NCBI GenBank assembly: GCA_030789695.1
Contig: JAULAV010002496.1
Span: 1-64,000, forward strand
From: Scilla litardierei
Lineage: Eukaryota > Streptophyta > Magnoliopsida > Asparagales > Asparagaceae
Direction of reading: 5' to 3'
Length of the DNA stretch: 64,000 bases
Shown here: one piece after another, positions 46,450 to 58,440 of the stretch
Position numbering within the stretch: position 1 is the first letter of the stretch
Layout of the letters: the number at the start of each line of letters is the position of its first letter
The notes under the pieces: model-generated
The model's input: the letters and a program-made list of their open reading frames with translations, nothing else
Told to the model about the DNA's origin: nothing
Database searches by the model: none
Made by a program: the position numbers and the translations under genes

Positions 46450-46985
46450 GACAGGAACAGTCGACTGATGATCATAAGACAGTCGACTGATCAACGGCTA
46501 GAAAATATCCAACGGCTATAATCTGAGCCAGGACAGTCGAATGACGAAGTCAATACAGTCGACTGATAAACAGGACAGACGCCTGTTAATCCTTCAGCAG
46601 CCGACTGCTGCAGGGGATGGATCGAAACAGAGAGCTGCACTCTTTCTCTAATTCTTCGCACAGGCGACTGGTGTTAATATTACAGTCGACTGTTGAATAG
46701 TCAGGCGACTGTATATTCTTCATCAGTCGACTACTGTAAAGTATGGAGAGAAGACAGAGAGATGCAGAGATTGCACTTACGCTAGACAGGTGACTGTTGA
46801 CCAAATCTCAGGCGACTGTAAATGTACAGGCGACTGGGAACTGATTGACAGGTGACTGTGCGTAAAGCTCAAGTGTGAGTCAATAGAAATGTTGACTTGA
46901 GCAGTGCATATCAGGCGACTGTAGAAGGATCTACAGGCGACTGGAAATCACCCAGTTGACTGTGTTTCCCTCATCAGACGACTGA
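46450..46985. repeat. U3 array of CAGTCGACTG / CAGGCGACTG motifs
   Basis: More than fifteen copies. CAGTCGACTG at 46458-46467 is a perfect 10-bp palindrome; variants CAGGCGACTGT are half-degenerate. The matching array lies at 51310-51845. In element orientation it precedes the TATA-like run. Confidence 0.85.
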
Positions 46986-47398
46986 CCGAAAGAGTGAACC
47001 TATTGGGTTGGATTCTATATAATCCTAAGGTTCACTAAGATGGTTAAATGCATGAGCATGAATGAGTAAACCATCTAGAAAGGCATTACATCAACCCTAG
47101 ACTCAAAAAGAGAGAGAAAGCAATAAAGTAAATTACATGGATTACAATGCTTTCAAAAGAGTCTAAGTCTTCAATCTAGATGCCTTGATTGCTCTCCATC
47201 ATCTCCAAGCTTTGGCACTCCTTGAGTCCAAACAATGGCTCTTCTTCACATGATGTCCATCCTTACACCAAGTGATTAGTCTCCAAGAAAGATATCCTTG
47301 AAATAAGCTGAGAGACTAATACATGAGATTCATTAGCAACAACATAATGTTGTGATCATCATCAAAATAAGATTGGTATGATACACCAATACTCAACA

Positions 47399-48425
47399 AT
47401 CTCCCCCTTTTTGATGATGACACACATTATGTTAATATAAATAATTAAAGCACAAAGCCAATGATCTCCCCCTACTTATATGCACCAATTTAAGTAATGA
47501 GCTACACAAAGGTAAATACTCATAAACCAATAACAACATGGTGACATATAATAGGCATGGATTACATAAACCAATTGCAAAGTAAAAGATCATGCAAACA
47601 AGAATGGTTTATCTAATCACATATATCTCTTCCCTATAGAGATATCTCTCCCCATATGCATATGCAAATATCTCTCCCCCTATAGATATGATCAGATAAT
47701 GCATATATCTCTCCCCCTTGACATCGTCAAAAAGGTGGACATCAAAAATATCCCCATTTAACATCTTAACCAAGATGTGACATTATGCAAGAAAAGAAAG
47801 ATATGTATGATACCAAATATAAAATTTAGTGGGTATCAATTCACTATCCCATGCTCCCCCTAGATCATAGAAATGGTCAACTCTTGACTTCTAGGATCTA
47901 ATACCAATTAATTATTGGAGCCATGGGCCATAAGTGTATCAAAGCAATAGATATGGAAAAATCAAGCTTCAAAGATACACAAGGATATTGCCAAGAACAA
48001 AGGTACATGAAACAAGTTGGCAATAAACAAGAGGTTTGGTTTGAGACCCAAAATAACCAAATATAAATAATGATCTCAAATGACCTCCAAAATGAGAGTT
48101 AAAATATGTCTTAAAATAATTTAAACATATATTATATTAACTCCCCCATTGACATACACATGGATCATGCATGTATGTCAATAAACCCCAAGGTCCCAAT
48201 TTTCATGAAAAGAAATAAGTTTGAAAAATATTTTCAAAATCATGAAACACACACAACCAATGGGTATGCATAAAATAACCATAGAAGCATAATACCCATG
48301 CAATATGCAAATGTGTGAGGAACCTAAACATTAGGTAACCAAACCCAAGAGGAGTTTGATTTCCTAACATAATCACACGAGGTGATCACATCCTTAACTA
48401 GAGAATTGATGTAACTATCTCTCTC
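47399..48425 (-). other. non-coding 3' end of minus-strand copia, with polypurine tract
   Basis: In element orientation this follows gag. It has several GGGGGAGA(T/G) runs (complement CTCCCCC at 47401, 47466, 47675, 47710, 47863) and ends in AAAAAGGGGGAGAT (47399-47412) before the LTR. There is no trace of protease, integrase or RT: about 3.5 kb of a normal copia polyprotein is missing. Confidence 0.75.
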
Positions 48426-50396
48426 TTACTCACTAGCCTTAGTGGGAATCCATAATCTCAAGGATTTCCTAGTCAAAGGTTTTGCCTTTGCAAGAGGGAA
48501 GGATGTGGCATGCTTAGGTGTAGAAACAAGTTTCTTAGCATGCAAAGAATGAGGATTTTGCTTCTTAGCAAAAAATGAAGATTCTTCATTCTTCCTCATC
48601 ACCTTGTGATCTACATGCTTCTTGTGAGTGTTATTGTTGTACAAGAGATCATGGTGATTCTTCTTAGGTTCTTTAGCAATATTTCTTGAATTTGCACCAA
48701 AGGAAGAATTAGAGGTGGGTTTAGGAACCACATTTTGAACATAACCCAAACCTCCTCTATGATTTGACGGATGTTGTTTTTCCAACAAATCGTGGAGTGA
48801 ATCCCTAGAATACACAAAGCTTATGAGCTTCCGGGATTCCTCTTCACATTTCAACGTAAGTTGTTGAATGTGAGTATCTAAGCTAAGGTTTTGAGCAATG
48901 AGATTTTCATTAGAAATGCTCAATTCCTTAACTTGAGAAAGAAGTGTGTCTTTCTCACAAGTGTCATAAACATGTCTTTCATCATGAACTACACTTGCAA
49001 TAACTAGTTTATGCATTCTACTCTTAGCACTCTTATATTTAGCTTTTAATTTATTGTAAGAGTGGATGCACTTACTAGCCTTTTCGGAGGCCAAGTCAAA
49101 TTTGAACTTGATCTCCTCATATGAGATCTTTTCTTCCTCGATCTCAACACCATCATCATCATCATCATCATTGCACGAGCTTGATGATGACTTCTCCTCC
49201 TTAGCCGCAAGGCACGAATCCTCATAGGAGTTGTATGCGTCAAGCCAAGCATCCAACTCTTCTTCGTTTAAACCGGAGGGAATTAGAGTAGGGACATCCA
49301 TGGCTACAAAGCATGCGTGAGCATCCTCCTTTGTATTCTCTTCTTCGGTACAAGAAGTGTCCTCACTCGAATCATCAAAGGTCCCGACAAGTCCCTTTTT
49401 GTGATGTCTGGACTTGGACCTTCCTTTCCAATGCTTCTTCCCTTTACCCTTGTACGTTTCTTTAATGGGTTTGGAAGGGCATTCGGTGGACAAATGACCT
49501 TTTCCACTGCAAGTGTAACAAGTAGGAACCTTGTTAGAATTGGAGGCAAACTTTGACGAAGACTTACCTTACTTGCATTTGAGGAAGGCTTTGAATTACT
49601 CGGCAAGTTCCTCAATTTCTTCTCCACTTGCATTTTCTTGCTCATCTTCTTCGCTAGGAGCTTCGCGATGGAATTTTCTTCTCCACTTGATTGGCTCCTC
49701 CTTGGCATGGAATGCAACTCCCTTTTGCTTTTCTAGCTTCTCGGGCTTTGTTGGATGAATCTCCTTCTTGTGTTGAAGCTTTACTTCATACGCCATGAGA
49801 TTCCCAATGCATTCCTCAACGGTATATTTGGATGTGTCATAAGACTCCAAAATTCCGTTGGCCTTTGACTCCCAACGAGGTGTGAGAGAGTCTAGGATCT
49901 TCTCTACACGATCCTCTTGGGAAATCGTCTTCCCGAGTCCCTCCAAAGCGTTCACAATATCGGTGAACCTTGTGAACATCTCTGAAATGCTTTCGCCTTC
50001 CTGCATCTTAAACATTTCATATTTAGATCTAAACACAGTTTGTTTAGATTTCTTTACCTTAGTTGTCCCTTCATGACAAATCTCCAAGGTGGGCTAGACA
50101 TCATTCGCCGTTTTGCACATGGAGATGTGGTTGAACTCACTAGCAGAGAGAGCGCAATGTAATGCGTTCATGGCTCTCACATTGAACTTGATTGAGTCCT
50201 TCTCCGCCTTTGTCCTTGAAGCCGCAGGAGTAGTGGGCTTCTCAAATGGCACCTCTGTGATGTCCCATAGGTCTTGACCCTCCATATAGATCATCATTCT
50301 GATCTTCCAACTAGGATAGTTGGTTCCGTTGAAGAGCGGAGGTCGAACGGTTGAGTGACCTTCTTCATGAGATGCAGATGAGGCGTTGAATGCCAT
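48426..50396 (-). pseudogene. copia gag with three nonsense codons, single frame
   Basis: One minus-strand frame runs 50396 to 48426 without frameshift. It starts MAFNASSASHEEGHSTVRPP, then LFNGTNYPSWKIRMMIYMEG, the DUF4219/UBN2 gag region (SKYEMFKMQEGESISEMFTR, VEKILDSLTPRWESKANGI), a zinc knuckle (CYTCSGKGHLSTEC), and an acidic coiled-coil-prone tail ending KSLRLWIPTKASE, like the linker before copia proteases. Stops are TAG at 50096-50094 (where Trp is expected: NDV*PTLE), TAA at 49598-49596, and TAA near 49570. All look like point mutations. Given how alike the two LTRs are, the damage may have been present in the RNA that was copied. Confidence 0.85.
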
Positions 50397-50418
50397 CGTT
50401 GCAGTATGCTATAACCTC

Positions 50419-50430
50419 GCTCTGATACCA
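50419..50430 (-). other. primer binding site, initiator tRNA-Met (minus strand)
   Basis: GCTCTGATACCA on the plus strand is the complement of TGGTATCAGAGC, two bases from the LTR. Confidence 0.95.
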
Positions 50431-50432
50431 AT

Positions 50433-52263
50433 TGTAGGGATCGTCTAACCCTTGCAATACTAACAACACACACTAGAGGGGGGGTGAATAGTGTAATGGC
50501 AATAAAATTGTCCAAATTAAATTAAACTTGCAAATGCGGAATTATAAATGCAAGAGGAATTAAATGGCACAATCAATCCATACGCAAACACAAAGTTTTA
50601 CCCTGGTTCCCCAAACTTGGGTACATCCAGCCACACCAATATTCACTATATTCCCACACAGAGAAGTGAATACAAATCCCACAAAGAGATACCCCACAAA
50701 GAGGATTTATGCCCTACACAAGGACCCAACCATTCCTACACAAGGATCAAGATTCCCACACAGAAAATCACTAACTCCCACTCAGAGAATTAGGGTTAGT
50801 CCTACACTAGGACACTAAACTCCCATAAAGAGAGTTAATTCCCACAAAGAGAATCACCTAAGTCCCACAAAGAGACAACCTCCCACAAAGAGAGAAACTC
50901 CCACAAAGAGAGTATCCTAATCCCACAAAGAGAAAAGGAAAACAATTTACACCTTGTAAAGTAAATACTCTTACCTATGCCTTGAGATGCTTACTCATGA
51001 ATGAATGCAAGGCATGGAAGAGGATCTCCAAGTGTTGGAATATGCTTGAGAGCACTTGGATGATTTCCCTTGAGCTAGACTTTAATGCATGAAGAAGGAT
51101 GAATGCTCAAATAGAGGGAAATGAGGGAGCTTTAGAGTGGCTTATTGATCTCTTGAGATTTTCTATAGAATCAAGAGTTTATCAAATGTTGTCCAGAGTT
51201 CTCAAGAATGGCAGCACACTCATATATATATGAATCCTATATCAAGCCCAAAAACCCAAAGAAACAGCCAGAAAAACAAATCTGCAACGGCTAGAAACTG
51301 GGTGAAAACGACAGGAACAGTCGACTGATGATCATAAGACAGTCGACTGATCAACGGCTAGAAAATATCCAACGGCTATAATCTGAGCCAAGCCAGGACA
51401 GTCGACTGACGAAGTCAATACAGTCGACTGATAAACAGGACAGGCGCCTGTTAATCCTTCAGCAGACGACTGCTGCAGGGGATGGATCGAAACAGAGAGC
51501 TGCACTCTTTCTCCAATTCTTTGCACAGGCGACTAGTGTTAATACTACAGTCCACTGTTGAATAGTCAGGCGACTGTATATTCTTCATCAGTCGACTACT
51601 GTAAAGTATGGAGAGAAGACAGAGAGATGCAAAGATTGCACTTACGCTAGACAGGTGACTGTTGACCAAATCTCAGGCGACTGTAAATGTACAGGCGACT
51701 GGGAACTGATTGACAGGCGACCGTGCGTAAAGCTCAAGTGTGATTCAATAGAAATGTTGCTTGAGCAGTGCATATCAGGCGACTGTAGAAGGATCTACAG
51801 GCGACTGGAAATCACCCAGTCGACTGTGTTTCCCTCATCAGACGACTGACCGAAAGAGTGAACCTATTGGGTTGGATTCTATGAAAATCCTAAGGTTCAC
51901 TAAGATGGTTAAATGCATGAGCATGAATGAGTAAACCATCTAGCAAGGCATTACATCAACCCTAGACTCAAAAAGAGAGAGAAAGCAATAAAGTAAATTA
52001 CATGGATTACAGTGCTTTCAAAAGAGTCTAAGTCTTCAATCTAGATGCCTTGATTGTTCTCCATCATCTCCAAGCTTTGGCACTCCTTGAGTCCAAACAA
52101 TGGCTCTTCTTCACATGATGTCCATCCTTACACCAAGTGATTAGTCTCCAAGAAAGATATCCTTGAAATAAGCTGAGAGACTAATACATGAGATTCATTA
52201 GCAACAACATAATGTTGTGATCATCATCAAAATAAGATTGGTATGATACACCAATACTCAACA
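50433..52263 (-). repeat. 5' LTR (right copy) of minus-strand copia
   Basis: Nearly identical to 45573-47398. It carries the same palindrome array (51310-51845), TATA-like run (51222-51231) and CCCACAAAGAGA repeats (50650-50935). Confidence 0.92.
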
Positions 52264-52571
52264 TGAGGACCATCAGAAAACGGTGCTGTACATCTTGCCT
52301 GCTCCAGGGCCAAGATTCCGGGTATGTGGTTAAGCAATTTTAGTGTAGATTTAATTCTGTCGCTGTAAAATGGATCCCTCTTGGGGTGGTCAGATCCACC
52401 CCAAGTTGGCATAGATCGGGCTAGGTTCTGGCCCCTCAGAGCCTAGCTAAATTGTTTAGCTAGCCTAAAAGTTTTGTTTTTGGTTTTTTCGCTGCGCTTT
52501 ATGCCCCTGTGGTCCGTCCGACTTAGGACAGACACAAATCCGAGCTCTGAGGGTCAGCCAAAAACCCTACA
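52264..52571 (+). repeat. 3' LTR of gag-only copia, piece 3
   Basis: Resumes with TGAGGACCATCAG, matching the 5' LTR at about 35868, and ends AAACCCTACA, followed by the ATAGC duplication (52572-52576). Confidence 0.92.
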
Positions 52572-52576
52572 ATAGC

Positions 52577-53541
52577 TACTTTGGTAGCCGGCCTCCCTAC
52601 CCCACCAGTTCACCCATCAGTTTCTGAACCCGTCGCTTCCACCACTCTGTTTCCACCGTGTCTGCCTCCATCGATTCCTCGGGGACTGTCTTCACCCCCT
52701 GCCCCGAGACTCAGATTACTTCTATCTATATATCGGTGTCGGAGGGCACCGATATACATATTACTGACGCGCCTATAGACCTCGATTCTCCTTCGCACGA
52801 CACAGCCCCCACTATCATCTCTTTCGGACATGCTCGCATCAGTCCTCCCTCTTTAGGTCCCCACATTACACTCTCTGGCCCACTTCATCCACTTCAGCTG
52901 CCATTTTTACCGAGAGCGTGTCGACGTCTGTCTTCACTTCTGTGTCGGCTACCGCTTTTCCTTCTGCAGCCTCTGACATACCTACGAGTTCACCCTCTCC
53001 TACATTCCAGGCTCGGCACCATGCATCAGTTGCATAGGGCCGCTTCATGAGAGTAGTATCTCACAGATGTTTTCCTACCTCTCCGCCCAACTCTCGTTCC
53101 TCCGACTCTCGATTGACCGCTCTAGAGGAGTTGACTTCCCGCTTGCAGCGGGATTTCGATGAATTTCTAGTCGAGACTAGGACACACAGATTGAGGGTCG
53201 AGTTGGATCTTTTATCTATCATTGACCTTCTTCGTCAGCGTGGCCCACCTACTGTCATACTTGCTCACACTCCTCCCAGGCCGGACACTGTGACCCACTC
53301 AGCACCACTCAGTGCTTCACTTCCACAGGCTTCTGCAGAGCCTATTTCTACTACTTCTGAGTCGTCAGTCACAGTTGATCCACTCTCTGACCTGGCCTTA
53401 TATACTGCTGCTCCTTCCACTCCCACCATCGATATCACCACTAGCCCTCCCCATGACTCCCAGCCAGACCTTCCACCCACCACCCCGGGTCCACAGCAGA
53501 GGGACCCATCACCACCCCCAGAGGGTGGTGCCTCTGCTTGA
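52577..53541 (+). pseudogene. Athila ORF-1-type protein, 3' part
   Basis: This continues the ORF cut at 33731. The middle is Ser/Pro/Thr-rich with frame changes. The last open part (53047-53541) contains a helical, coiled-coil-like segment (RLTALEELTSRLQRDFDEFL, HRLRVELDLLSIIDLLRQRG) and a Pro/Ser/Thr-rich tail ending EGGASA. The core domain is upstream of the insertion; this part has no recognised domain. Confidence 0.6.
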
Positions 53542-55252
53542 TGTAGTCCATCCCATCTTTTGCCTCCCCCATATATTTTGTGCCCATATGTCTCTTCGGG
53601 GCCCTACTTTTACACAGCTTGGGGGAGGATACACCCATGCATCACTTCATACATTGCATTGCATCATATCATATTTTTATGTTTATTTCGTTTTTCTTTT
53701 ATTACATAGTTTTTATTTTATTTCATCCCCCCCCACACCACCCTTTTAGCATCATCTCCCGCTCACGAGCTTTTCTTAGTAGTGAGGACACTGCTAGGTT
53801 TAGCTTGGGTGATGAGCGCTCCCGCTTTATTTTTGTTTTTATTTTTTCATTTTACTCCCCTATTTTCAGTTTTATTTTACTTTTTCACCACTTTCCCGCA
53901 TCATTTTACTTTTTCTCATTTTGCATCATATTTTATGTTTTTCTCCATGCATGCATCTCTTTTTATCTCTTTTCCCTTTTTCTCTGCTTCTTTTTATTTT
54001 TGCTAAGGATGGTCCACATGATGATATCTCTCTAGACTTTATTAGTTTTTGCGATGCTCATCTCTGTGGCATGCTATCAGGGTTAATTTCAGTTTTATTA
54101 TCTATATGCATGCATTTCTTTTGATGATCTGTCTGAATTAATACTTGAAATGAATTGAAAATCAAATGCATGAATTAGTATCTAGTTTGATTTATGTTGG
54201 GAAAAGCACCCAGGTTCACGCATCACTAGAACACTTGAAACACCTGCTTTCTTATCTTATTCACTTCTGTTTGCATGCCTGCTGATATTGTGATTATTAC
54301 CGTACGCCATTTTCAGTATTCATTTAGAGAAGTGAAAATATTCATGCTATATAAGAGTTTAGTTAGGGTTTTATTTTATCAAACTGATGTGCACCCTCTT
54401 ATGAGTGAACCGAGAGTCCCATTATTTTCATTCTCCACATATCTATTTTATATCTCTACATATCAGTTGGTTGCACCCCCATAGCTACCTTTACCGCATC
54501 TCACTTTTCAAAACTCAAAAAGAAAAGTATAGCTTCTATTGAAAAAAAAAAGAAAAAAAATGTGTATATATTCATATCTGAAAAAGAAAAGAAAAAAGAA
54601 AGAAAATGAATAAATACGGTTTTATATCAATTCATTAGAAGCTATCATTTATTCTGGGAAGAAAAATAAAATTTCCATATCATTTTCCTTGATGCGACGC
54701 CTCAAGCTAAGCTTGGGGGGTAAACCAACTGATTACATGAGTGAGCGTGACATTAGAGTGGAGACGGTGCACGCCGGGGAGATTTTATAAAACCTAAACT
54801 TTACGAATTACTTTAGTTTGGAGATTTTTCATGTATCAAATTGAATATCTGAATGGCATGATTTTTCCTATTCTTTATTGCATGTTGTGTGAATCTTTTG
54901 TGCTCCTTGCGTATCTGTGATTAAAAAGGGCGTTGCCAGCTCCTTTATACTAGACTCTAGGGATTGCATGAGATTGATATGATTTGACGATGTTATTTCA
55001 GTAGATCCTTTTTCTTTGCCTGCACTGCATGTCATATGATTTATAAAACTAGAAATTGCCAATAGCACGTATGTTTAGCACTCGGAGCATCGTAATTCAC
55101 TATTTAGGCCTGAGATCTGACCGATCATCCTTAGCACTTTCCTCTTACTTCTCGCTTTTTTTTCATTCCTCTCTATTTTCATTTTCTTATTTTCGTGTTG
55201 TTTTCATCCCGGCATACCGATTATTCGTCTTCCTCGAGGACGAGTAAGAGGC
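53542..55252 (+). other. gypsy element 3' non-coding tail
   Basis: 1.7 kb, pyrimidine-rich, with repeated AGCTTGGGGG(A/G)-type tracts (53617, 53802 variant, 54710), a GAGGACACTG motif (53783), an A/G-rich stretch (54540-54607) and TCCTCGAGGACGAGTAAGAGG just before the polypurine tract. It parallels the tail at 680-2606 block by block. Confidence 0.7.
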
Positions 55253-55267
55253 AAGCTTGGGGGATTT
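55253..55267 (+). other. polypurine tract of nested gypsy element
   Basis: AAGCTTGGGGGATTT directly before the 3' LTR. Confidence 0.8.
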
Positions 55268-55519
55268 TGATGTGTCCATATTTTCTATCATTTTCATATC
55301 ATTATCGCATTGCATTGCATATCATTTTCGCGTCCAAATCCCACTTTTTACTACGATTCTGCATTTCTGACGATATTTTCTAGTTTCGTAATGCTTCGTG
55401 AATTTTCAGGGATTTTGGAGCGATTTGGACCCCCACTTGGTATGCACACATCCGACGTGCTCATGAGCTCATTGACGGGGCTCTGGAGGAGTTTGCCACG
55501 TTTTTTGGAGTCATTGGAG

Positions 55520-55588
<69 letters not shown>

Positions 55589-57002
55589 CCCCAGGAGCCT
55601 TGTTGTAGCAGTTCCCAGAAAATGCTCGATCCGAGCAGCTCAGCTGCTCGGACCGAGCCATATCAATTACAGCAGCGACGGATACGGGATGACTCGGACC
55701 GAGCAGCTCATCTGCTCGGTCGAGTAGCCTCAGATTCCACAACCCGAGCAGCGACTGAGTAGAGCCCGAGTATCAGACCGAGTCGAGCCTACTCGGACCG
55801 AGCAGAGATCTACTCGGTCTGGGAAGGACGATTTCAAATTCTCCAAGCAGCCGAGCAGCTCACTTACACGGGCCGAACTACTGACCGAGCAGCAGCTACT
55901 TGACCGAGTCACCTACTCGGTTGGCTATTCCAGGGGCATTTCTGGAATGATTTGAACGCGCCGTGATGCGCACGATTTGAGCAGCGCTGAAGGCTCGCGA
56001 TTGGGGGAGGACGACGGGAGACTTCCATTAGGCTTTGGTGAGGAATTTTTGAGGAGAGCTGCGAACGATTCTTTGTAGGAATTATTTTTGGATTTAATTT
56101 TGTAGCAATTTTTGGATCTAACGCTAGAGATGATTATTCTTGTTCTTGTCTACGTTTGCTGATTGGAATTTGGTTTTATCTCTGGATCTATTGTTTGTCC
56201 ATTCTCGCTGTAACTTTCGTTTAGCCCTAATATCTAAATTGCTAAGATGTTTTCCTCTGTGAAATTGGTGCTTTTGTGCGTTTCTATCGCCATGAGTGAG
56301 TAGATTTATTCTAGGGTTGATGGGTTAACCCTAGGATTCTAGGGGGGAAATGTAGATCTGGATCCCTACATTGAATTGGGGATTTATGGTTGTATTTCGG
56401 TTGATCCTACCGAATCCGTAGATAACCCGTACTGAGATCATGCCCATAGTCTGTGGAATTGATGTGCTTAAGGGGTATCTATGGATTTGAATAGGGAAAT
56501 TGTTGGATCCAATCAAGGCACGTGACCATGCCTGGCTCGCGTCTTGAGGGGATCCATCGACGAACTATACCGCTACGCTGACGGCTACCGCCATTGCGTC
56601 AACGAGAGCAACCGAAATACCCTGTAATTCTAACCCGCGAGAGTGGTATGAATTGGGGGATTAATTTTCTAGCCCTAATGCAATGTGAGGATCATATCCT
56701 AACATCGACCCCCAACGATCCTAGTGGTGATCCCTAAAGCCCTAGTGCCTTTTTATTGATATTACCATCATAACAACCAACCCAAATCTGTTCCCCCAAC
56801 AGCTATCTTACTTCCACGTTTAGAAATAGACTGAGAATTTATAGACACTATCACCGTCCCTGTGGGATCCGTCATCTTATATACTATTACTCGACACCGT
56901 CCGCTTGCGGATTCAGCCCGAAATCGTAGCCTAGGGGCCATATTACGCCTGGCAATTATGACACCGCCAGGTGGAACCTAGGTGTAGGTTAAGGGTACGT
57001 CA
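55268..57002 (+). repeat. 3' LTR of nested gypsy element
   Basis: TGATGTGTCCATATTTTC to ...GGTACGTCA, collinear with 26569-28301. It includes a (GA)n tract at about 55525-55586 and the palindrome array at 55620-55935 (for example CCGAGCAGCT-C-AGCTGCTCGG, 55631-55651). Confidence 0.92.
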
Positions 57003-58070
57003 GTACCCATGCCCGCTACACTGGGCGAGCGCCCTCACCACTAAGCCAGGCGGGCCCAGGCATAGCCCGGGCCCAAGCACAGCGTGGGCGCACTCCAGCG
57101 CGCCTGCGTGCACAGCGTTGTGCATGGGCAAGCGCCCATACTGTAGCGTATGTGCGTTACACGTGTGGTGTGCGGATGGGGCCCGCGGGCGGCCCAACCT
57201 GGTGCTAGGGTTTGGCTGGTTATTGTGACGGCTCGGTTTTGCGAAAAACTGGCTTTTGGGCTACCTTTGGATCCTCATTTGAGGGGTCAACAAACTCGGA
57301 ATGACACGCCATTTGTTCATATGCGTTCACCATTCAACCCACTTCGATTTGATAGCTTGTATCACTTACGAAGCTCAATGGTGAGGGAGGAAAAATTCGC
57401 TAAAGTTTGGCCTTTGTGAAAGGTAAACTTTAATTAATTTTTCCTCCAAAACTTTTAGTCCCACATCAGATATGGAGTGAATGGGAGGGGTTAGCCACCT
57501 ATATAAATAGGGGCCTACTCCCCTCCTTGAAACTCATCCCAAGCTCCAGATCTGAGTAGCTCCATTAAACGTAAGCAAGCCCGGATCTGAGCTTAAATCA
57601 GTTATTCTCTTTATCCCTAAATTTCTTCCTTGCTCCTATTTGGGCTCTAGCAAAGCTACAAAGAAGCTCGGATCTGATCCGAAGTCTTGACGAAGGATCC
57701 ACTCGAGGTGAAATCTTCTTCGGTGCGTGGTTGGCTCAGTGATAAGGGTGTTGCTTGCCTCGGGACGTAGTGCGGTTAGGAACGCGGTTCATCTTGGGAG
57801 AAGCGACGCGGTGCCAAAATAAATGTTGCTGAAATAGACGCTTCATATTCTAGGGAAACGAAGTGAAAGGTATGTAGTTTAAATATTCATGTGTTTATAA
57901 TTGCAAATGTTAGATAGATATATCCTTAGGGATTGGTCGGACCCAACCCCAGGATAGTAGAGATCTTGGCTGGGGTTGTTAATCTTTAGGGCTTTGATTT
58001 AAAATTGTTTTAAGTCTGTTTTTCCGTTGCTAATTTGTTTTCGTCGTCCGACCGACTTAGGCCGGACGTC
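57003..58070 (+). repeat. copia LTR, right part (continuation of 25127-26568)
   Basis: Resumes the interrupted LTR. A GC-rich block (57010-57210) corresponds to the U3 block of the related copia LTR. Then come TTTGAGGGGTCAA, GCGTTCACCATTC, the TATA box (57500-57510) and CCGACCGACTTAGGCCGGAC near the end. Similarity stops at about 58070, before the expected LTR end and primer site, so the element was truncated here. Confidence 0.7.
57500..57510 (+). promoter_or_regulatory. TATA box in older copia LTR
   Basis: TATATAAATAG in CCACCTATATAAATAGGGG, collinear with the boxes at 35522 and 45260. Confidence 0.7.
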
Positions 58071-58440
58071 GAATTTATAGCCATAAGGACTTATAAAACC
58101 ATACAAGGCCTATATAGGTCATTAATGTATAATATGCCAAAACAGTTGCAAGATTTATATAAAGACAGTCTAAAGACGAAAGCTAATATAAATCTAGCTA
58201 TTGTATACATAGCTATTTTCGAGCACATAAAATTTTTGAAGGGGAAATCACACAAAAATACCCCAACATTTGGGGCCTCTTTCATACTAATACCCTGAAC
58301 TTTTAAGTCATACACAACAGTACCTTTTTTGGTTTTTTGTTTAATTTATACCCGTTTTGCCCTTTAACCTATTCAGAAAAATAATACCCTAACGTTTGGG
58401 GTATCTTTCAAAAAAATACCCAAATCCAACTAATACCCAA
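58071..58440. other. unassigned sequence with duplicated 'ATACCC(C)AAC(A/G)TTTGGGG' box
   Basis: The box occurs at about 58257 and 58384, about 127 bp apart, each followed by 'TCTTTCA'. No gene or known element recognised. Confidence 0.35.

Larger units (their letters stand above)
45573..47398 (-). repeat. 3' LTR (left copy) of minus-strand copia
   Basis: In element orientation it starts TGTTGAGTATTGGTG (47398) and ends ...GATCCCTACA (45573). It contains the GTCGACTG motif array (46450-46985), a TATA-like run (46362-46371) and the CCCACAAAGAGA repeats (45785-46071). Confidence 0.92.
45573..52263 (-). mobile_element. gag-only copia element on the minus strand, 6.7 kb
   Basis: LTRs of 1826 bp (45573-47398) and 1831 bp (50433-52263) are nearly identical, so this is a young insertion. 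Orientation is minus: the tRNA-Met primer site complement lies next to the right LTR (50419-50430) and the polypurine tract complement next to the left LTR (47399-47412). Flanking 5-mers are CGAGG and TGAGG, a probable target duplication with one change. The internal region is only 3.0 kb and codes for gag alone. Confidence 0.92.
33732..52571 (+). mobile_element. gag-only copia element (about 8.8 kb without nested insertions)
   Basis: LTRs start TGTAGGAG and end CCCTACA (5' LTR 33732-36171; 3' LTR 40179-52571 in three pieces). The primer site matches initiator tRNA-Met. The internal region of about 4 kb encodes only a gag. A perfect 5-bp target duplication ATAGC flanks it. The 3' LTR was later hit by a hAT transposon and a second copia element. 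Confidence 0.93.
26569..57002 (+). mobile_element. Athila-like gypsy element (about 11.6 kb without nested insertions)
   Basis: Two LTRs (26569-28301, 55268-57002) flank an internal region with a tRNA-Asp primer site, a broken gag, a protease remnant and a second ORF of Athila ORF-1 type. RT, RNase H and integrase are absent. The five bases before it (GTGCC) and after it (GTACC) are a probable target duplication with one change. The host LTR continues on both sides, which confirms the ends. An 18.8-kb copia insertion with its own nested elements interrupts the second ORF. Confidence 0.9.
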
